Shown piece after piece: positions 55,602 through 64,000 of a DNA stretch of 64,000 nt. Each line of letters begins with the position of its first letter. The stretch's first letter is position 1. This stretch comes from Rhodanobacteraceae bacterium (GTDB lineage: Bacteria > Pseudomonadota > Gammaproteobacteria > Xanthomonadales > Rhodanobacteraceae), in the NCBI GenBank assembly GCA_016790075.1, contig JAEUPP010000068.1, positions 124,001 to 188,000 of the forward strand, in the 5' to 3' direction. A model generated the notes under the pieces. That model was not told the DNA's origin. It worked only from the letters and a program-made list of their open reading frames with translations, and did no database searches. A program made the translations under genes and the position numbers.

Positions 55602-57023
55602 TTATGCCGTCGTCGGCAACTCGGCCAGACGCGCCTGTACGGCCGCATCGGCGGCAGCGAGATCGACCGCGGCCAGCGTGCCCTTGCCACGGACGAATTC
55701 GCGCAGCAGCTGCGCCTGCTGCTCGCCGCGGGCGCGTGCAACCGCGTAGGGCAGGCGTGTAAACGTCACCATCGAATAACGCGGCAGATAGCGTTGCGGA
55801 TGGCGCGCGGCAAGCACACGCTCGAGCTCGCGCATGAGCAGGTAGTCCGGGTCGTCGACGCGGTCGCGCATCTCGACATAGTTGTCCAGCGCCATCGCCG
55901 CGATCGCATCGCTGTTGGGCTTGCGCCGGCGCTGGAATTCCGCGAATACCGCCGCGGCATCCCGCTCGGTCGACAGCAGGTCGGCCAGTTCCACCGCATC
56001 CTCGAAGCCGCAGTTCATGCCCTGGCCATGGAACGGAACGATGGCGTGCGCCGCGTCGCCGAGCAGCAGGGCGCGGCCTTCCACATGCCAGCGCTCCAGA
56101 TACAAGGTGGCCAGCAGGCCGGTCGGGTTGCGTGCGAAGTCCTCAAGATATCCCGGCATCAGCGGTACGGCATCAGCGAAGTCGCGGCGGAAAAAGGCGT
56201 CGACGGCGGCGCTTGTGGTCAAGGTCGAGAATGCCGGTCCATCACCGATCGGGGTGCTTGGCAGGAACAGGGTCACAGTAAAGCTGCCTTCGGCATTCGG
56301 CAGGGCGATACACATATAACTGCCGCGGGGCCAGATATGCAGGGCGTGCGCTTCCATTGCATAACGCTCACCACGTGCCCGGGCTTCGCGCAGCGCCGGC
56401 GACAGTATCGTGTCAGGCAACTGCGGCAAGGGCGGAATTTCCAGCTCCTTGTAGCCGTGGCCCAGCGCCTCCAGGCGTTCGCCGAGGTCGGTGAGCTGCT
56501 GCATGGCCTGGCGCAGCGCCGAGCCCGCGCCGTCGGCGCCGAGCAGCAGACCAGCCTCCATTTCGCGGACGCTGCCGTCGGTATCGTTGCGCAGCCGCAG
56601 TCTTGAAGCGTCCCAGTCGACGGACTCCAGGCGCTGCCCAAAGTGGATAATTGCACCGGCGCGCTCGGCGGCGTCCAGCAGTGCGCAGTTGAGCTGGCCG
56701 CGGCTTACCGACCAGATCACTTCGGAATCATCCCGGCCGTAGCGTTGCAGGTTGGTGTTGCCGGCGGCATCGTGAATCATGCGGCCGCGCATCATTACGG
56801 CAATGGGCGCAATCACGTCGTTGAGCCCGGCGACCCGCAGCCCGTGCCAACCGCGCTCGGCCAGGGCGAGATTGATCGAGCGTCCGCCGATGAAACCGTG
56901 GATGCGTGGATCGGGCCGGCGCTCGAACACGGTTACGCGAAACCCGCGTTGTGCGAGCAAGGTAGCCAGCAAGGCGCCGACCAGGCCGGCGCCGATTAGG
57001 GTGATGTCGTGGTTAGCGGCCAA
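55602..57023 (-). CDS. kmo: Kynurenine 3-monooxygenase
   Basis: 473-aa flavoprotein hydroxylase turning L-kynurenine into 3-hydroxykynurenine with NADPH and O2. FAD-binding GAGLVGALLATLLAQRGFRV (12-31), then RRPDPRIHGFIGGRSINLAL with the KMO-specific GRSINLALAERGW, GADGAGSALRQ, and the second FAD motif LLGDAAHAIVPFHGQGMNCGFEDA. The C-terminal helices (about 380-470) correspond to the membrane-interacting part in characterised enzymes. Upstream of DUF3293 and 77 bp downstream of kynU. Confidence 0.96.
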   Translation of the reverse strand: MAANHDITLIGAGLVGALLATLLAQRGFRVTVFERRPDPRIHGFIGGRSINLALAERGWHGLRVAGLNDVIAPIAVMMRGRMIHDAAGNTNLQRYGRDDSEVIWSVSRGQLNCALLDAAERAGAIIHFGQRLESVDWDASRLRLRNDTDGSVREMEAGLLLGADGAGSALRQAMQQLTDLGERLEALGHGYKELEIPPLPQLPDTILSPALREARARGERYAMEAHALHIWPRGSYMCIALPNAEGSFTVTLFLPSTPIGDGPAFSTLTTSAAVDAFFRRDFADAVPLMPGYLEDFARNPTGLLATLYLERWHVEGRALLLGDAAHAIVPFHGQGMNCGFEDAVELADLLSTERDAAAVFAEFQRRRKPNSDAIAAMALDNYVEMRDRVDDPDYLLMRELERVLAARHPQRYLPRYSMVTFTRLPYAVARARGEQQAQLLREFVRGKGTLAAVDLAAADAAVQARLAELPTTA

Positions 57024-57100
57024 GGCTGTCTGCTCTTTCGAATCCCGAGCAAGCGAGTGCTCGTGTGGTTGCTGACGACAATGTCAGCCCGTCGGTGGTA

Positions 57101-58387
57101 TCAGCGCTGGGTGAAACCGCGCATCGCCTCTACCAGGCGCCAGGCGTCCTCGTAGCGGTTGTACAGCGCGGTTGGTGCCACGCGAATCACATCCGGTTCG
57201 CGCCAGTCGCCGACCAGGCCCTGTGCGGACAGGTGCTCGAACAGCTCGCGGCCCGCTTCGCGCGGTCCCTTGACGCGCAGGCTGAGCTGGCTGCCGCGGC
57301 GCTGCGGTTCAGCCGGAGTCAGCACATCGACGAGCTGCGCTACCTCGCGTTCCATCAGTCCGGCGAGATAGGCCGTAAGCCGCAGCGACTTCTCGCGCAG
57401 CCGTGTGATGCCGGCGCGGTGAAAGATCTCCAGCGATACGCGTAAGGGCGCCAGCGCCAGAATTGGCGGATTCGACAACTGCCAGCCATCAGCGCCCGGT
57501 GTGGGGCGGAATTCCGGCCCCATCTGAAAACGCGTGGTCTGATCGTGGCCCCACCAGCCGGCGAAACGCGGCCGCTGTTCGCTATGCGCGTGACGTTCGT
57601 GTACGAAGCAGCCCGCGACGGCGCCAGGGCCTGAGTTCACGTATTTGTAGTGGCACCAGACTGCAAAATCGCAGCCGCTGTCATGCAGGTTTACCGGCAC
57701 ATTGCCGACTGCATGGGCGAGATCGAAGCCGACCAGGCAGCCCTTGGCCTGAGCCAGCCGTGTGATGGCCGCAAGATCGAACACCTGGCCCGTGAGGTAT
57801 TGCACGCCGGGCAGCAGCACGAGGGCGATGCGTTCGCCCTGCTCGTGCAGTACGCGTTCGATCGCGGCCAGTGAGATCGTGTCGTTGGGCTCATCGCCTT
57901 CGAGCTCGATCAGCGCCTGGTCCGGATCGAAACCGTGAAAACGAACCTGCGATTCGAGGGCGTAGCGGTCGGACGGAAAGGCGCGCTTTTCCAGCAGGAT
58001 CGCGCTGCGCTGTGACGTGGGCCGGTAGAAGCTGACCAGCATCAGATGCAGGTTGGCACTCAGCGAATTCATGGCGACCACTTCGCTGGGGCTTGCGCCG
58101 ACGAGTTCGGCCAGATGCTCGCGCACGAAACTGTGATACGGCATCCAGGGATGCCGGCCGCGGAAATGGGCTTCGACCGCGAGCGTGCTCCAGTCGTCGA
58201 GCTCGTCGGCGAGGGCCTGCCGCGTGGCAAGTGGCATCAGCCCCAGCGAATTGCCGCAGAAGTAGATCTGCTCGCCGCCCTGATGCGGCGGGATGCAGAA
58301 CTCACTGCGAAACGAAGCCAGCGCATCGGCGCTGTCCTGCGCCCGAGCCCATTCCAGGTCAGTGCGGAAATCTGTGGCTGCACTCAT
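57101..58387 (-). CDS. kynU: Kynureninase
   Basis: 428-aa PLP enzyme splitting 3-hydroxykynurenine to 3-hydroxyanthranilate and alanine. Start ATG 58387 (MSAATDFRTDLEWARAQDSADALASF); the frame runs 60 bp further up without support. It has IYFCGNSLGLMP, MNSLSANLHLMLVSFYRP, the PLP aspartate in GFDLAHAVGN, and the Schiff-base Lys in WCHYKYVNSGPGAVAG, then RFAGWWGHDQTTRFQM. Length is typical. It works between Kmo and the 3-hydroxyanthranilate dioxygenase encoded here. Confidence 0.96.
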   Translation of the reverse strand: MSAATDFRTDLEWARAQDSADALASFRSEFCIPPHQGGEQIYFCGNSLGLMPLATRQALADELDDWSTLAVEAHFRGRHPWMPYHSFVREHLAELVGASPSEVVAMNSLSANLHLMLVSFYRPTSQRSAILLEKRAFPSDRYALESQVRFHGFDPDQALIELEGDEPNDTISLAAIERVLHEQGERIALVLLPGVQYLTGQVFDLAAITRLAQAKGCLVGFDLAHAVGNVPVNLHDSGCDFAVWCHYKYVNSGPGAVAGCFVHERHAHSEQRPRFAGWWGHDQTTRFQMGPEFRPTPGADGWQLSNPPILALAPLRVSLEIFHRAGITRLREKSLRLTAYLAGLMEREVAQLVDVLTPAEPQRRGSQLSLRVKGPREAGRELFEHLSAQGLVGDWREPDVIRVAPTALYNRYEDAWRLVEAMRGFTQR

Positions 58388-58394
58388 TGGCGGT

Positions 58395-58913
58395 TCACTT
58401 CTGCAGCGAGGCGGCGATCTGGTCGCAGCCCTGGCCAAATGCCGCAATCCAGGACTGAGTGGTGCCTTTCAGTACCGGGTGTGCACAGCGCAGCTGTACG
58501 GCAAGGCCATTCTTGTAAAAATAGCTTTCGCGATATTTGTAACGAGTCTTCTGGTTCAGCCCGCTGTAACGCAAGCTGCTGCCGTCGCCGTTGGTCTCGC
58601 TCTCGTAGCCCGGCGTCTGCCGCGCCTTTTCCAGCGACTGGCTGACGAAATTCTGAAACGCCTGCGCATCGTCGAGCTTGCGTGTTGTTACGGTTACGCG
58701 TGTAGCCTCGCCAGTGCCGGAGTCGGCCGGGTCCTTGACCTGGAATGCGACGACCTGCGGATTGCCCTCGCTCATCTGCATGATGACGGGCCAGTCCGAC
58801 GGGGCGCTGAAAGCAATGGCGCCGTCGTTGAGCGTGTAGTCGGCCGCACCCGCGGTCGCCGAAAGGCTGGTCAACAGTGCGGCAAGCAGGGCGGAAAATG
58901 GGCGAGTAGTCAT
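58395..58913 (-). CDS. Exported protein of unknown function in kynurenine cluster
   Basis: 172 aa from ATG 58913 with GGAGG 4-8 nt upstream. Signal peptide MTTRPFSALLAALLTSLSATAGA. The mature part looks like a small PsbP/MOG-type alpha-beta domain (NDGAIAFSAPSDWPVIMQMSEGNPQVVAFQVKDP, then AFQNFVSQSLEKARQTPGYE and YRESYFYKNGLAVQLRCAHP). I do not recognise the family. It overlaps the ACMSD gene by 4 bp and precedes kynU by 7 bp, so it is firmly inside the operon though its periplasmic location does not fit the pathway enzymes. Confidence 0.75.
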   Translation of the reverse strand: MTTRPFSALLAALLTSLSATAGAADYTLNDGAIAFSAPSDWPVIMQMSEGNPQVVAFQVKDPADSGTGEATRVTVTTRKLDDAQAFQNFVSQSLEKARQTPGYESETNGDGSSLRYSGLNQKTRYKYRESYFYKNGLAVQLRCAHPVLKGTTQSWIAAFGQGCDQIAASLQK

Positions 58914-59938
58914 TGCGCCTCCGGTACAGGGGTCGAGAAACGCGTTGCAGGCAGATCCAGCCACTGCAGCGCGGTGCCGTGATAAAGCCTTGCCGCCGCT
59001 GTGTCATCGAGCTTCAGCGCGGCGATGCCGCTGCCGGGCTCCTGCTCCCCCAGCGGGAACGGGTAGTCCGTGCCGAGCATGACGCGGTCTATGCCGGCCA
59101 CTTCGACGAGATAGCGCAGCGCCTGCGGGTCGTGCACACAGGAGTCGAAAAACAGGCGGTCGAAATAGTCGCGCGGACTGCGTGCATTGTCGGTAGCGAC
59201 CAGGTCGGGGCGCATGCGAAAGCCATGCTCGATGCGGCCTATCGTGTACGGGAAGGAGCCGCCGCCGTGGGCGAGGCAGACCCGCAGCTCCGGCAGGCGT
59301 TCGAGTACACCGCCAAGAATGAGGCAGCAGGCGGCGCGCGACTGTTCGGCTGGCATGCCGACCAGCCAGGGCAGCCAGTACTTGGGCATGCTCTCGCGGC
59401 CCATCATGTCCCAGGGGTGTACGAGGATCGCGGCACCGAGATCGGCGGCGGCCTCGAAAAACGGGAACAGCTCGGGCGCGTCGAGATTCCAGTTTTCCAC
59501 ATGCGAGCCGATCTGCACGCCGCTGAGGCCTAACTGCTCGACGCAACGCTGCAATTCCTGGATCGCGAGCGTCGGCGACTGCAATGGCACGGTGCCTATG
59601 CCGGCATAGTGCTGCGGATGGTCGCGGCAGATGGCTGCCGTATGGTCGTTCAGATGGCGATGCAGCTCCAGCGCCTGGCTGGCCTTGGCCCAGTAAGAGA
59701 ACAGCACCGGTACTGTGGAGATGACTTGCACCTGCACGCCGAACTTGGCGTAGTCGGCGATACGCAGTTCCGGATCCCAGGTATTGGGCCAGATCTCGCG
59801 GAAGAACTTGCCATCTTTGTAGATACGATGGTGGCCATCGGTATGCACGATGACCGGGAAGCGGTCATCGCCGTACTTTTCGGCGAGATTGGGCCAGTCG
59901 CGCGGCAGGATATGGGCGTGGGTATCGATCTTGAGCAT
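58910..59938 (-). CDS. 2-amino-3-carboxymuconate-6-semialdehyde decarboxylase (ACMSD)
   Basis: 342-aa amidohydrolase-fold decarboxylase. Start ATG 59938 (MLKIDTHAHILPRDWPNL). Zn ligands HAH (residues 7-9 region, DTHAHI), His in LVHPWDMMG, and Asp in LGTDYPFPLGE; also AHGGGSFPYTIGRIEHGF. It takes the product of 3-hydroxyanthranilate dioxygenase toward 2-aminomuconate and away from quinolinate/NAD. Its presence suggests the cluster serves tryptophan breakdown at least as much as NAD synthesis. Confidence 0.95.
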   Translation of the reverse strand: MLKIDTHAHILPRDWPNLAEKYGDDRFPVIVHTDGHHRIYKDGKFFREIWPNTWDPELRIADYAKFGVQVQVISTVPVLFSYWAKASQALELHRHLNDHTAAICRDHPQHYAGIGTVPLQSPTLAIQELQRCVEQLGLSGVQIGSHVENWNLDAPELFPFFEAAADLGAAILVHPWDMMGRESMPKYWLPWLVGMPAEQSRAACCLILGGVLERLPELRVCLAHGGGSFPYTIGRIEHGFRMRPDLVATDNARSPRDYFDRLFFDSCVHDPQALRYLVEVAGIDRVMLGTDYPFPLGEQEPGSGIAALKLDDTAAARLYHGTALQWLDLPATRFSTPVPEAQ

Positions 59939-59973
59939 GGGCGGCGAGTGTAAGTCAGGGCGCAGGCGCAGCG

Positions 59974-60495
59974 TCAGCCGTAGCGTGCGGGTGCGGGATT
60001 CAGGTGTCCGCAAGCCGAGCAGGTGCGGGCCGCGATCGATCCGTAGTAGCGGTCAAACACGGGCGGGAAATCGGACTCGACGTTCTGCAGGCTGAAGAAC
60101 TCTTCGTAGAGCTTGTTGTTGCAGCGTTCGCAGTACCAGAGCAGGCCGTCCTGTTCGTGTGGCAAACGCTTGCGTTCTACCACGAGGCCTATCGAGTCGG
60201 CCATGCGCTGTGGTGAGTGCGGAATGCGCGGCGGCAGGTAGAACACTTCGCCCGCGCGGATCGGTATGTCGCGCGGCCGGCCGTCTTCCTGGATGCGCAA
60301 CACCATTTCACCTTCCAGCTGATAGAAAAACTCGGGGCCTTCGTCGACGTGATAGTCGGTGCGCTGGTTTGGCCCGCCGACGACCATGACGATGAAGTCG
60401 CCGTCGTAGATGCACTTGTTCGCGACGGGCGGTTTTAGCAGATGGCGGTTCTCTGCGATCCAGCGCGCAAAGTCCAGGGGCGGGGCTAGCGACAT
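59974..60495 (-). CDS. 3-hydroxyanthranilate 3,4-dioxygenase
   Basis: 173-aa cupin opening 3-hydroxyanthranilate to 2-amino-3-carboxymuconate semialdehyde. Start ATG 60495 ([20 protein letters not shown]) chosen by length in relatives; no strong ribosome site. It shows [43 protein letters not shown] with the active-site His and Glu, [10 protein letters not shown], and the bacterial C-terminal rubredoxin-like Cys pairs CERC and CSAC. First gene of the minus-strand kynurenine cluster; the promoter should be in 60496-60610. Confidence 0.95.
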   Translation of the reverse strand: MSLAPPLDFARWIAENRHLLKPPVANKCIYDGDFIVMVVGGPNQRTDYHVDEGPEFFYQLEGEMVLRIQEDGRPRDIPIRAGEVFYLPPRIPHSPQRMADSIGLVVERKRLPHEQDGLLWYCERCNNKLYEEFFSLQNVESDFPPVFDRYYGSIAARTCSACGHLNPAPARYG

Positions 60496-60610
60496 AGGCG
60501 GCATCCGGCGGGTTGACGCACAAGTGTAGCCGTTGTGATCGAGCCGCAGTGCTGGACGCCAGCGTATGGCCTCGCGATCATGTACCGAACCGCTAATGCC
60601 AGGATCCTCT

Positions 60611-61222
60611 GTGACCAGAGTCACGTTGTTGCGCCGTATCGTTGCAGTGTTCGTCGCTGTCTGCTGTGCCGCGAGCATCAATGCCGTCGCCAAGGACTAT
60701 CCCGCCGACAGCGGCTGGTCGACGTTCTGGGGGGCGTTCGTGGACGAAATCGCTGGGCCGCCGGGTGCCGAGGCGCTAAAGCCGCGGGAACATTTCAGCG
60801 AGGCCGGCATTGCGTTCGATTATCCGGCCGTGCTGCGCGTCCACTACGACGCGGAGGACAGGCAGTGGCGCCTCTGGCGGGGTGACTTCGAGTTTGAAGT
60901 CCATGTAGGCAGCTACCGCGAGGGGCATGCGCAGCGCCTGCTTGAAATGATGGGTGGCATGCTGCACGACGGCGAAACTGCTGCACCGCCTCCGGAAAGC
61001 ATTCCAGCTCTGTCACTCTGCGGCCGCGACGTGCCCGGCTGGCGCTTGCGCCTGACCTTTCTCGACGAGCCGCACGAGTACCTTGCCTACACGCTGTCAT
61101 TGGGTGACAACGATGCGCGCCTTTTCCTCTTCGACGACTTGCTCGTGGACGGCAAGACCTCGCTGCTGCACGAGGCGACGCTCGAAGCGCTGCGTACTAG
61201 CTTGCGCTGCACAGCGGGTTGA
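60611..61222 (+). CDS. Exported protein of unknown function
   Basis: About 203 aa if it starts at GTG 60611 (AGGAT 5 nt upstream); an ATG at 60566 would put 15 more residues before the signal. Signal peptide [24 protein letters not shown]. The mature part has [52 protein letters not shown] and [20 protein letters not shown]-like segments, resembling small periplasmic alpha-beta domains. Family not recognised. Divergent from the kynurenine cluster. Confidence 0.65.
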   Translation: MTRVTLLRRIVAVFVAVCCAASINAVAKDYPADSGWSTFWGAFVDEIAGPPGAEALKPREHFSEAGIAFDYPAVLRVHYDAEDRQWRLWRGDFEFEVHVGSYREGHAQRLLEMMGGMLHDGETAAPPPESIPALSLCGRDVPGWRLRLTFLDEPHEYLAYTLSLGDNDARLFLFDDLLVDGKTSLLHEATLEALRTSLRCTAG

Positions 61223-61393
61223 GCGCTGCCGCCGAGGTTTGCAGTACCGGACACCGAGCCGGCTTGCCGGGCGGCCTCGGCTGACGGTGAACGCCGGGGC
61301 GTGGCCTGCTGACCGGCAGCGCCGCTGTAGCGTTCCGGTGCTGGCTGTTTGCCCGCGAAAATACCGTGGTTTTCTTTGCCCGAAGGACTGGCG

Positions 61394-63799
61394 GTGACTT
61401 CCTCCGAGCCTGCGGCTGGCAACATGCAACGGCTGGCGGAAGATTGGGTGGCCCGCGAACGCGAGGCGCTGGCTGCTTTCCGTGAGCTCATGGATGCGAC
61501 GGCTGGCGAACAGGAAAACGCGCTTGCGGAGCTGCGTGAGCTCAGACCGGCTGTCTACGAACGTGTTCAGGCCATGCTCGCCCGGCATCGCGAGGCGACG
61601 GATGGAGACTTCCGGCAGGCGGCTGCCGCGCTGTTCCGCCCCCTTCCGGCTCAACTCGGGCCGTTTCGCATCGTCGGGTTCATCGGCGAAGGCGGTATGG
61701 CGCAGGTCGTGCGCGGGGTCCGCACGATCGATCGTGGCGAACAGCATGTTGCCATCAAGCTCGTGTTCGCTCCGCCCAGCCAGCACATGCTTCGCGAACG
61801 CTTTCTGCGTGAGCGCAAGTTGCTGGCGCGCCTTCGCCATCCGGCCATCGCGCAGCTGATCGATTTTGCCGAGACGCCGGACGGCCTGCTGTGGTACGCG
61901 ATGGCTCTGATCGACGGCGTTTCCATCGAACAGTACGTGAGACAGAACCATTTCGGCATGGCACATACGGCCGGCTTGATCATCGAGCTGTGTGATGTGC
62001 TGCGATACGCCCACGCGCTGGGCGTTATTCACCGGGACATCAAGCCGCAGAACGTGCTGGTGAATGCGGACGGCAAGCTTCACCTGATTGATTTCGGCAT
62101 AGCCAAGGAGCTCGGCGACGATGCCGAACTGACGCTGCACGGCGGAGCGCCGATGACGCCGCACTACGCCTCGCCAGAGCAGCGCGAGCGAGCAGTGATT
62201 ACCACGGCTGCCGATCAGTGGCAGGTCGCCGCAATGGCCTACGAGCTGCTGACCGGTTCGCGCGTTGACACGCTCGCCTCCGACTCGCCGCGGCGGCACC
62301 GGCGTTATGGGGCGCTGTCACCGGATCTCGGCGCGGTGTTGGCCAAGGCGCTGCGTACGGAACCCGAAGATCGGTATGAATCGATCGCACTCCTGGGCAG
62401 CGATCTGCGCGCCGCGATCGAGGGCCGCCCGGTACAGGCGCGCATGGGCGAGCGCTGGTACGAATTCCGCAAATTCGTTTCCCGCCATCGCTGGGTGATC
62501 AGCGCAGCCGCCGTTATTGTGACCTCGCTGCTGCTGGCCGCCTGGATTTCCCTCGCTGCCGCCGGGCAGGCCAGAGAACAGGCGCGTATTGCTGAGCGCT
62601 CCAATGCGGTGCTCTCGGAGATATTCCTTTCGGACAAGCAAGGGCTCAATCTTCCACAGGCAACCCTGGCCAGCTTCATCGCCAACGGTGTGGAGCGCAT
62701 GCTGGCGGAGCGCGAGCTGCCTGATTCCGCGCGCCTGAAACTGCTCGACACGCTGGCAGAACGTGCGATGGAGGCAGGTGAGTATGCCGCTGCCGAACGT
62801 GGCGCGCGGGAGGCGCTGCGGCTTGCGCGAGCCCAGGTGCCCGCGGACCGGCTCAGCACAGGAAATGCCTGCTCGTTGCTGGCCTTTGTACTTCTGTATT
62901 CGTCCGATCGGGCAAAGCTCGATGCCGAGATTCAATCGTTGCTGCACGAAGCCCGCATGCATGTCTATGCCAACGATGTGCCATCGGTCCGGGAAGCGGA
63001 GCTACGCATACTGGTAGAGCGAACTCACGCGTTTCACTCGGCATTCCAGCAGGACTTCGACGCAGCGCAGCGATATGCCGGCAAGTCAGCGGAGATCGCC
63101 GATCAATGGCTGGCGCATGACCCCTGGGCCGTTATCGGCGCCCGCCGCACGGCGGCGGTCATGTACGAGGGAGCGCAGCGCCATACCGATGCGGCGCGCG
63201 TTTATCGTGAAATTCTGGGTTACGCCGACTCACAGCTCGCGCAGCACCCGACGCTTGCGGAGTTCGTGCAATGGGATCGCACGGAGCACTGTTCGCAATT
63301 GTCGGTTCATGATCCGGCCGCCGCCGTGGTTGTGTGTACCGAAAACATCGCGTTGCTGGAGAAGAGTGGGCAGGCCGGGTCCAAGCTGGCCGTCGAGGCC
63401 GTGTCTTCGCTTGGCCGTAGCCTGGCGCGGCTTGGACGTTCAGAAGAAGCGTTGCAACAGTATCAGCGCGCAGAGCGGATGCTCGCCGCGCTGGAGGGTG
63501 ATGCGACAATGTCGATGCAGATGGCGTCGGTTCGCCGGCGCATTGGCCAGCGCCTGCTGCAGCTCGATCGTGCCGCGGAAGCGGTTCTCCCGCTGGAGTT
63601 CGTACTTGCGGTGATTCGTCTACGCGCTGCGGCTGGGGCGCCGGAGCAAGATGAGGTGCGCACAGAGTTGGCGCAGGCGCTTGCACGATCCGGCGCGCCG
63701 AGCCGGGCGAAGGCGCTGCTGGCGGAAGTGAGGAATCCGGAACGTATGGCTACCATCGCGCGTTCGCGCTATGAGGAGTTGCGGAAGCTGGGCAAGTAG
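61394..63799 (+). CDS. Serine/threonine protein kinase with TPR-like domain
   Basis: 801 aa from GTG 61394 (AAGGA 6 nt upstream); an ATG at 61349 lacks a site. Kinase domain about 88-350: EGGMAQVVRG, Lys122 (VAIKLVF), HRDIKPQN (213-220), DFG 233-235, YASPEQ. A transmembrane helix at about 378-400 (WVISAAAVIVTSLLLAAWISL), then about 400 residues of helical TPR-like repeats. Same architecture as the kinase at 51624-54527 but with no sigma factor attached. Confidence 0.92.
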   Translation: MTSSEPAAGNMQRLAEDWVAREREALAAFRELMDATAGEQENALAELRELRPAVYERVQAMLARHREATDGDFRQAAAALFRPLPAQLGPFRIVGFIGEGGMAQVVRGVRTIDRGEQHVAIKLVFAPPSQHMLRERFLRERKLLARLRHPAIAQLIDFAETPDGLLWYAMALIDGVSIEQYVRQNHFGMAHTAGLIIELCDVLRYAHALGVIHRDIKPQNVLVNADGKLHLIDFGIAKELGDDAELTLHGGAPMTPHYASPEQRERAVITTAADQWQVAAMAYELLTGSRVDTLASDSPRRHRRYGALSPDLGAVLAKALRTEPEDRYESIALLGSDLRAAIEGRPVQARMGERWYEFRKFVSRHRWVISAAAVIVTSLLLAAWISLAAAGQAREQARIAERSNAVLSEIFLSDKQGLNLPQATLASFIANGVERMLAERELPDSARLKLLDTLAERAMEAGEYAAAERGAREALRLARAQVPADRLSTGNACSLLAFVLLYSSDRAKLDAEIQSLLHEARMHVYANDVPSVREAELRILVERTHAFHSAFQQDFDAAQRYAGKSAEIADQWLAHDPWAVIGARRTAAVMYEGAQRHTDAARVYREILGYADSQLAQHPTLAEFVQWDRTEHCSQLSVHDPAAAVVVCTENIALLEKSGQAGSKLAVEAVSSLGRSLARLGRSEEALQQYQRAERMLAALEGDATMSMQMASVRRRIGQRLLQLDRAAEAVLPLEFVLAVIRLRAAAGAPEQDEVRTELAQALARSGAPSRAKALLAEVRNPERMATIARSRYEELRKLGK

Positions 63800-63879
63800 G
63801 TTTGGCCTGCAGAACAGCCCCGTCGGTGCTGCGAACCTCGCGCGAGGCCGTACGTCCCACGTGGTCCATCCAAGCTGTC

Positions 63880-63912
63880 CCGCCAGGCGCCTGCAGTGCG
63901 GGCGCCTGGCGG
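63880..63912. repeat. 12-bp perfect inverted repeat after kinase gene
   Basis: CCGCCAGGCGCC (63880-63891) and GGCGCCTGGCGG (63901-63912) with a 9-nt loop, 80 bp past the kinase stop. No T tract follows; it could be a transcript-end hairpin or a dispersed palindromic repeat. No supported gene lies in 63800-64000. Confidence 0.5.
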
Positions 63913-64000
63913 TCTGGCCCGCTGGCCATTCAAGGTGACCAGAACCCGCGGCTCCGGTTGATCTCCTTTCCGTTCCCTCGTCGACAACGCTTCGTGCAGT

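Noticed and set aside
61097-62299. 400-codon minus-strand frame over the second kinase
   Set aside because: Antisense of the kinase domain, whose HRD and DFG motifs are intact on the plus strand.

Overview
The window is a high-GC gammaproteobacterial chromosome segment. Gene order, protein likeness and content point to Xanthomonadales (Lysobacterales), most likely a Rhodanobacteraceae-type genome. The evidence is the thrS-infC-rpmI-rplT-pheS-pheT-ihfA-merR-tRNA-Pro block, a xanthomonad-type MetX, a complete ccmABCDEFGHI operon, a kynurenine/3-hydroxyanthranilate cluster, TonB receptors, and sigma factor/serine-threonine kinase-TPR genes. The lineage is an inference from content; no search was run.

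Layout. 1-10961 is core: the end of a TonB receptor, an esterase-TPR protein, then the translation operon. thrS is preceded by what looks like a classic attenuator with a Thr-rich leader peptide, and infC starts on an unusual AUC codon. The block ends in tRNA-Pro(GGG). 10943-23806 is a ~12.9 kb integrative element inserted in the 3' end of that tRNA. A perfect 19-bp direct repeat (attL/attR) bounds it, a large tyrosine integrase sits next to attL, and TTGGTACG repeats occur near both ends. Its cargo reads like a defence island. There is a three-gene operon (winged-helix protein with an IQIG RHIM-like amyloid motif, a HEPN-like RxxxxH protein, and a SIR2-like protein). Convergent to it is a pair made of a restriction-endonuclease-like gene and a Schlafen/AlbA_2-type gene. 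The rest is a protein with family-A DNA polymerase palm motifs, an XRE regulator, an IS3-family IS with a disrupted frameshift site, a serine resolvase, a small unknown gene, and a proteasome-like Ntn hydrolase whose start region is shifted by a TG repeat.

24273-36782 is core/accessory signalling: an AraC regulator with an exported lipocalin-like protein, proline iminopeptidase, a CadC-like winged-helix/TolB membrane regulator, an OmpR-type response regulator, and divergent from it a tightly overlapped operon of YfiR-like periplasmic protein, hybrid histidine kinase, REC-GGDEF diguanylate cyclase and TonB receptor. After tRNA-Leu(CAA) come a TMTC-like membrane-TPR protein, a secreted P-domain protein, a parvulin lipoprotein, cysteine dioxygenase, MetX and a TrmB-like methyltransferase.

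44368-51506 (minus strand) is the full cytochrome c maturation operon, including a ccmD of only 58 codons. 51624-55090 is an ECF sigma factor/Ser-Thr kinase pair. 55179-60495 is a minus-strand cluster converting kynurenine to 3-hydroxyanthranilate (kmo, kynU) and opening and decarboxylating it (3-hydroxyanthranilate dioxygenase, ACMSD). The window closes with an exported protein of unknown function and a second Ser-Thr kinase-TPR gene.
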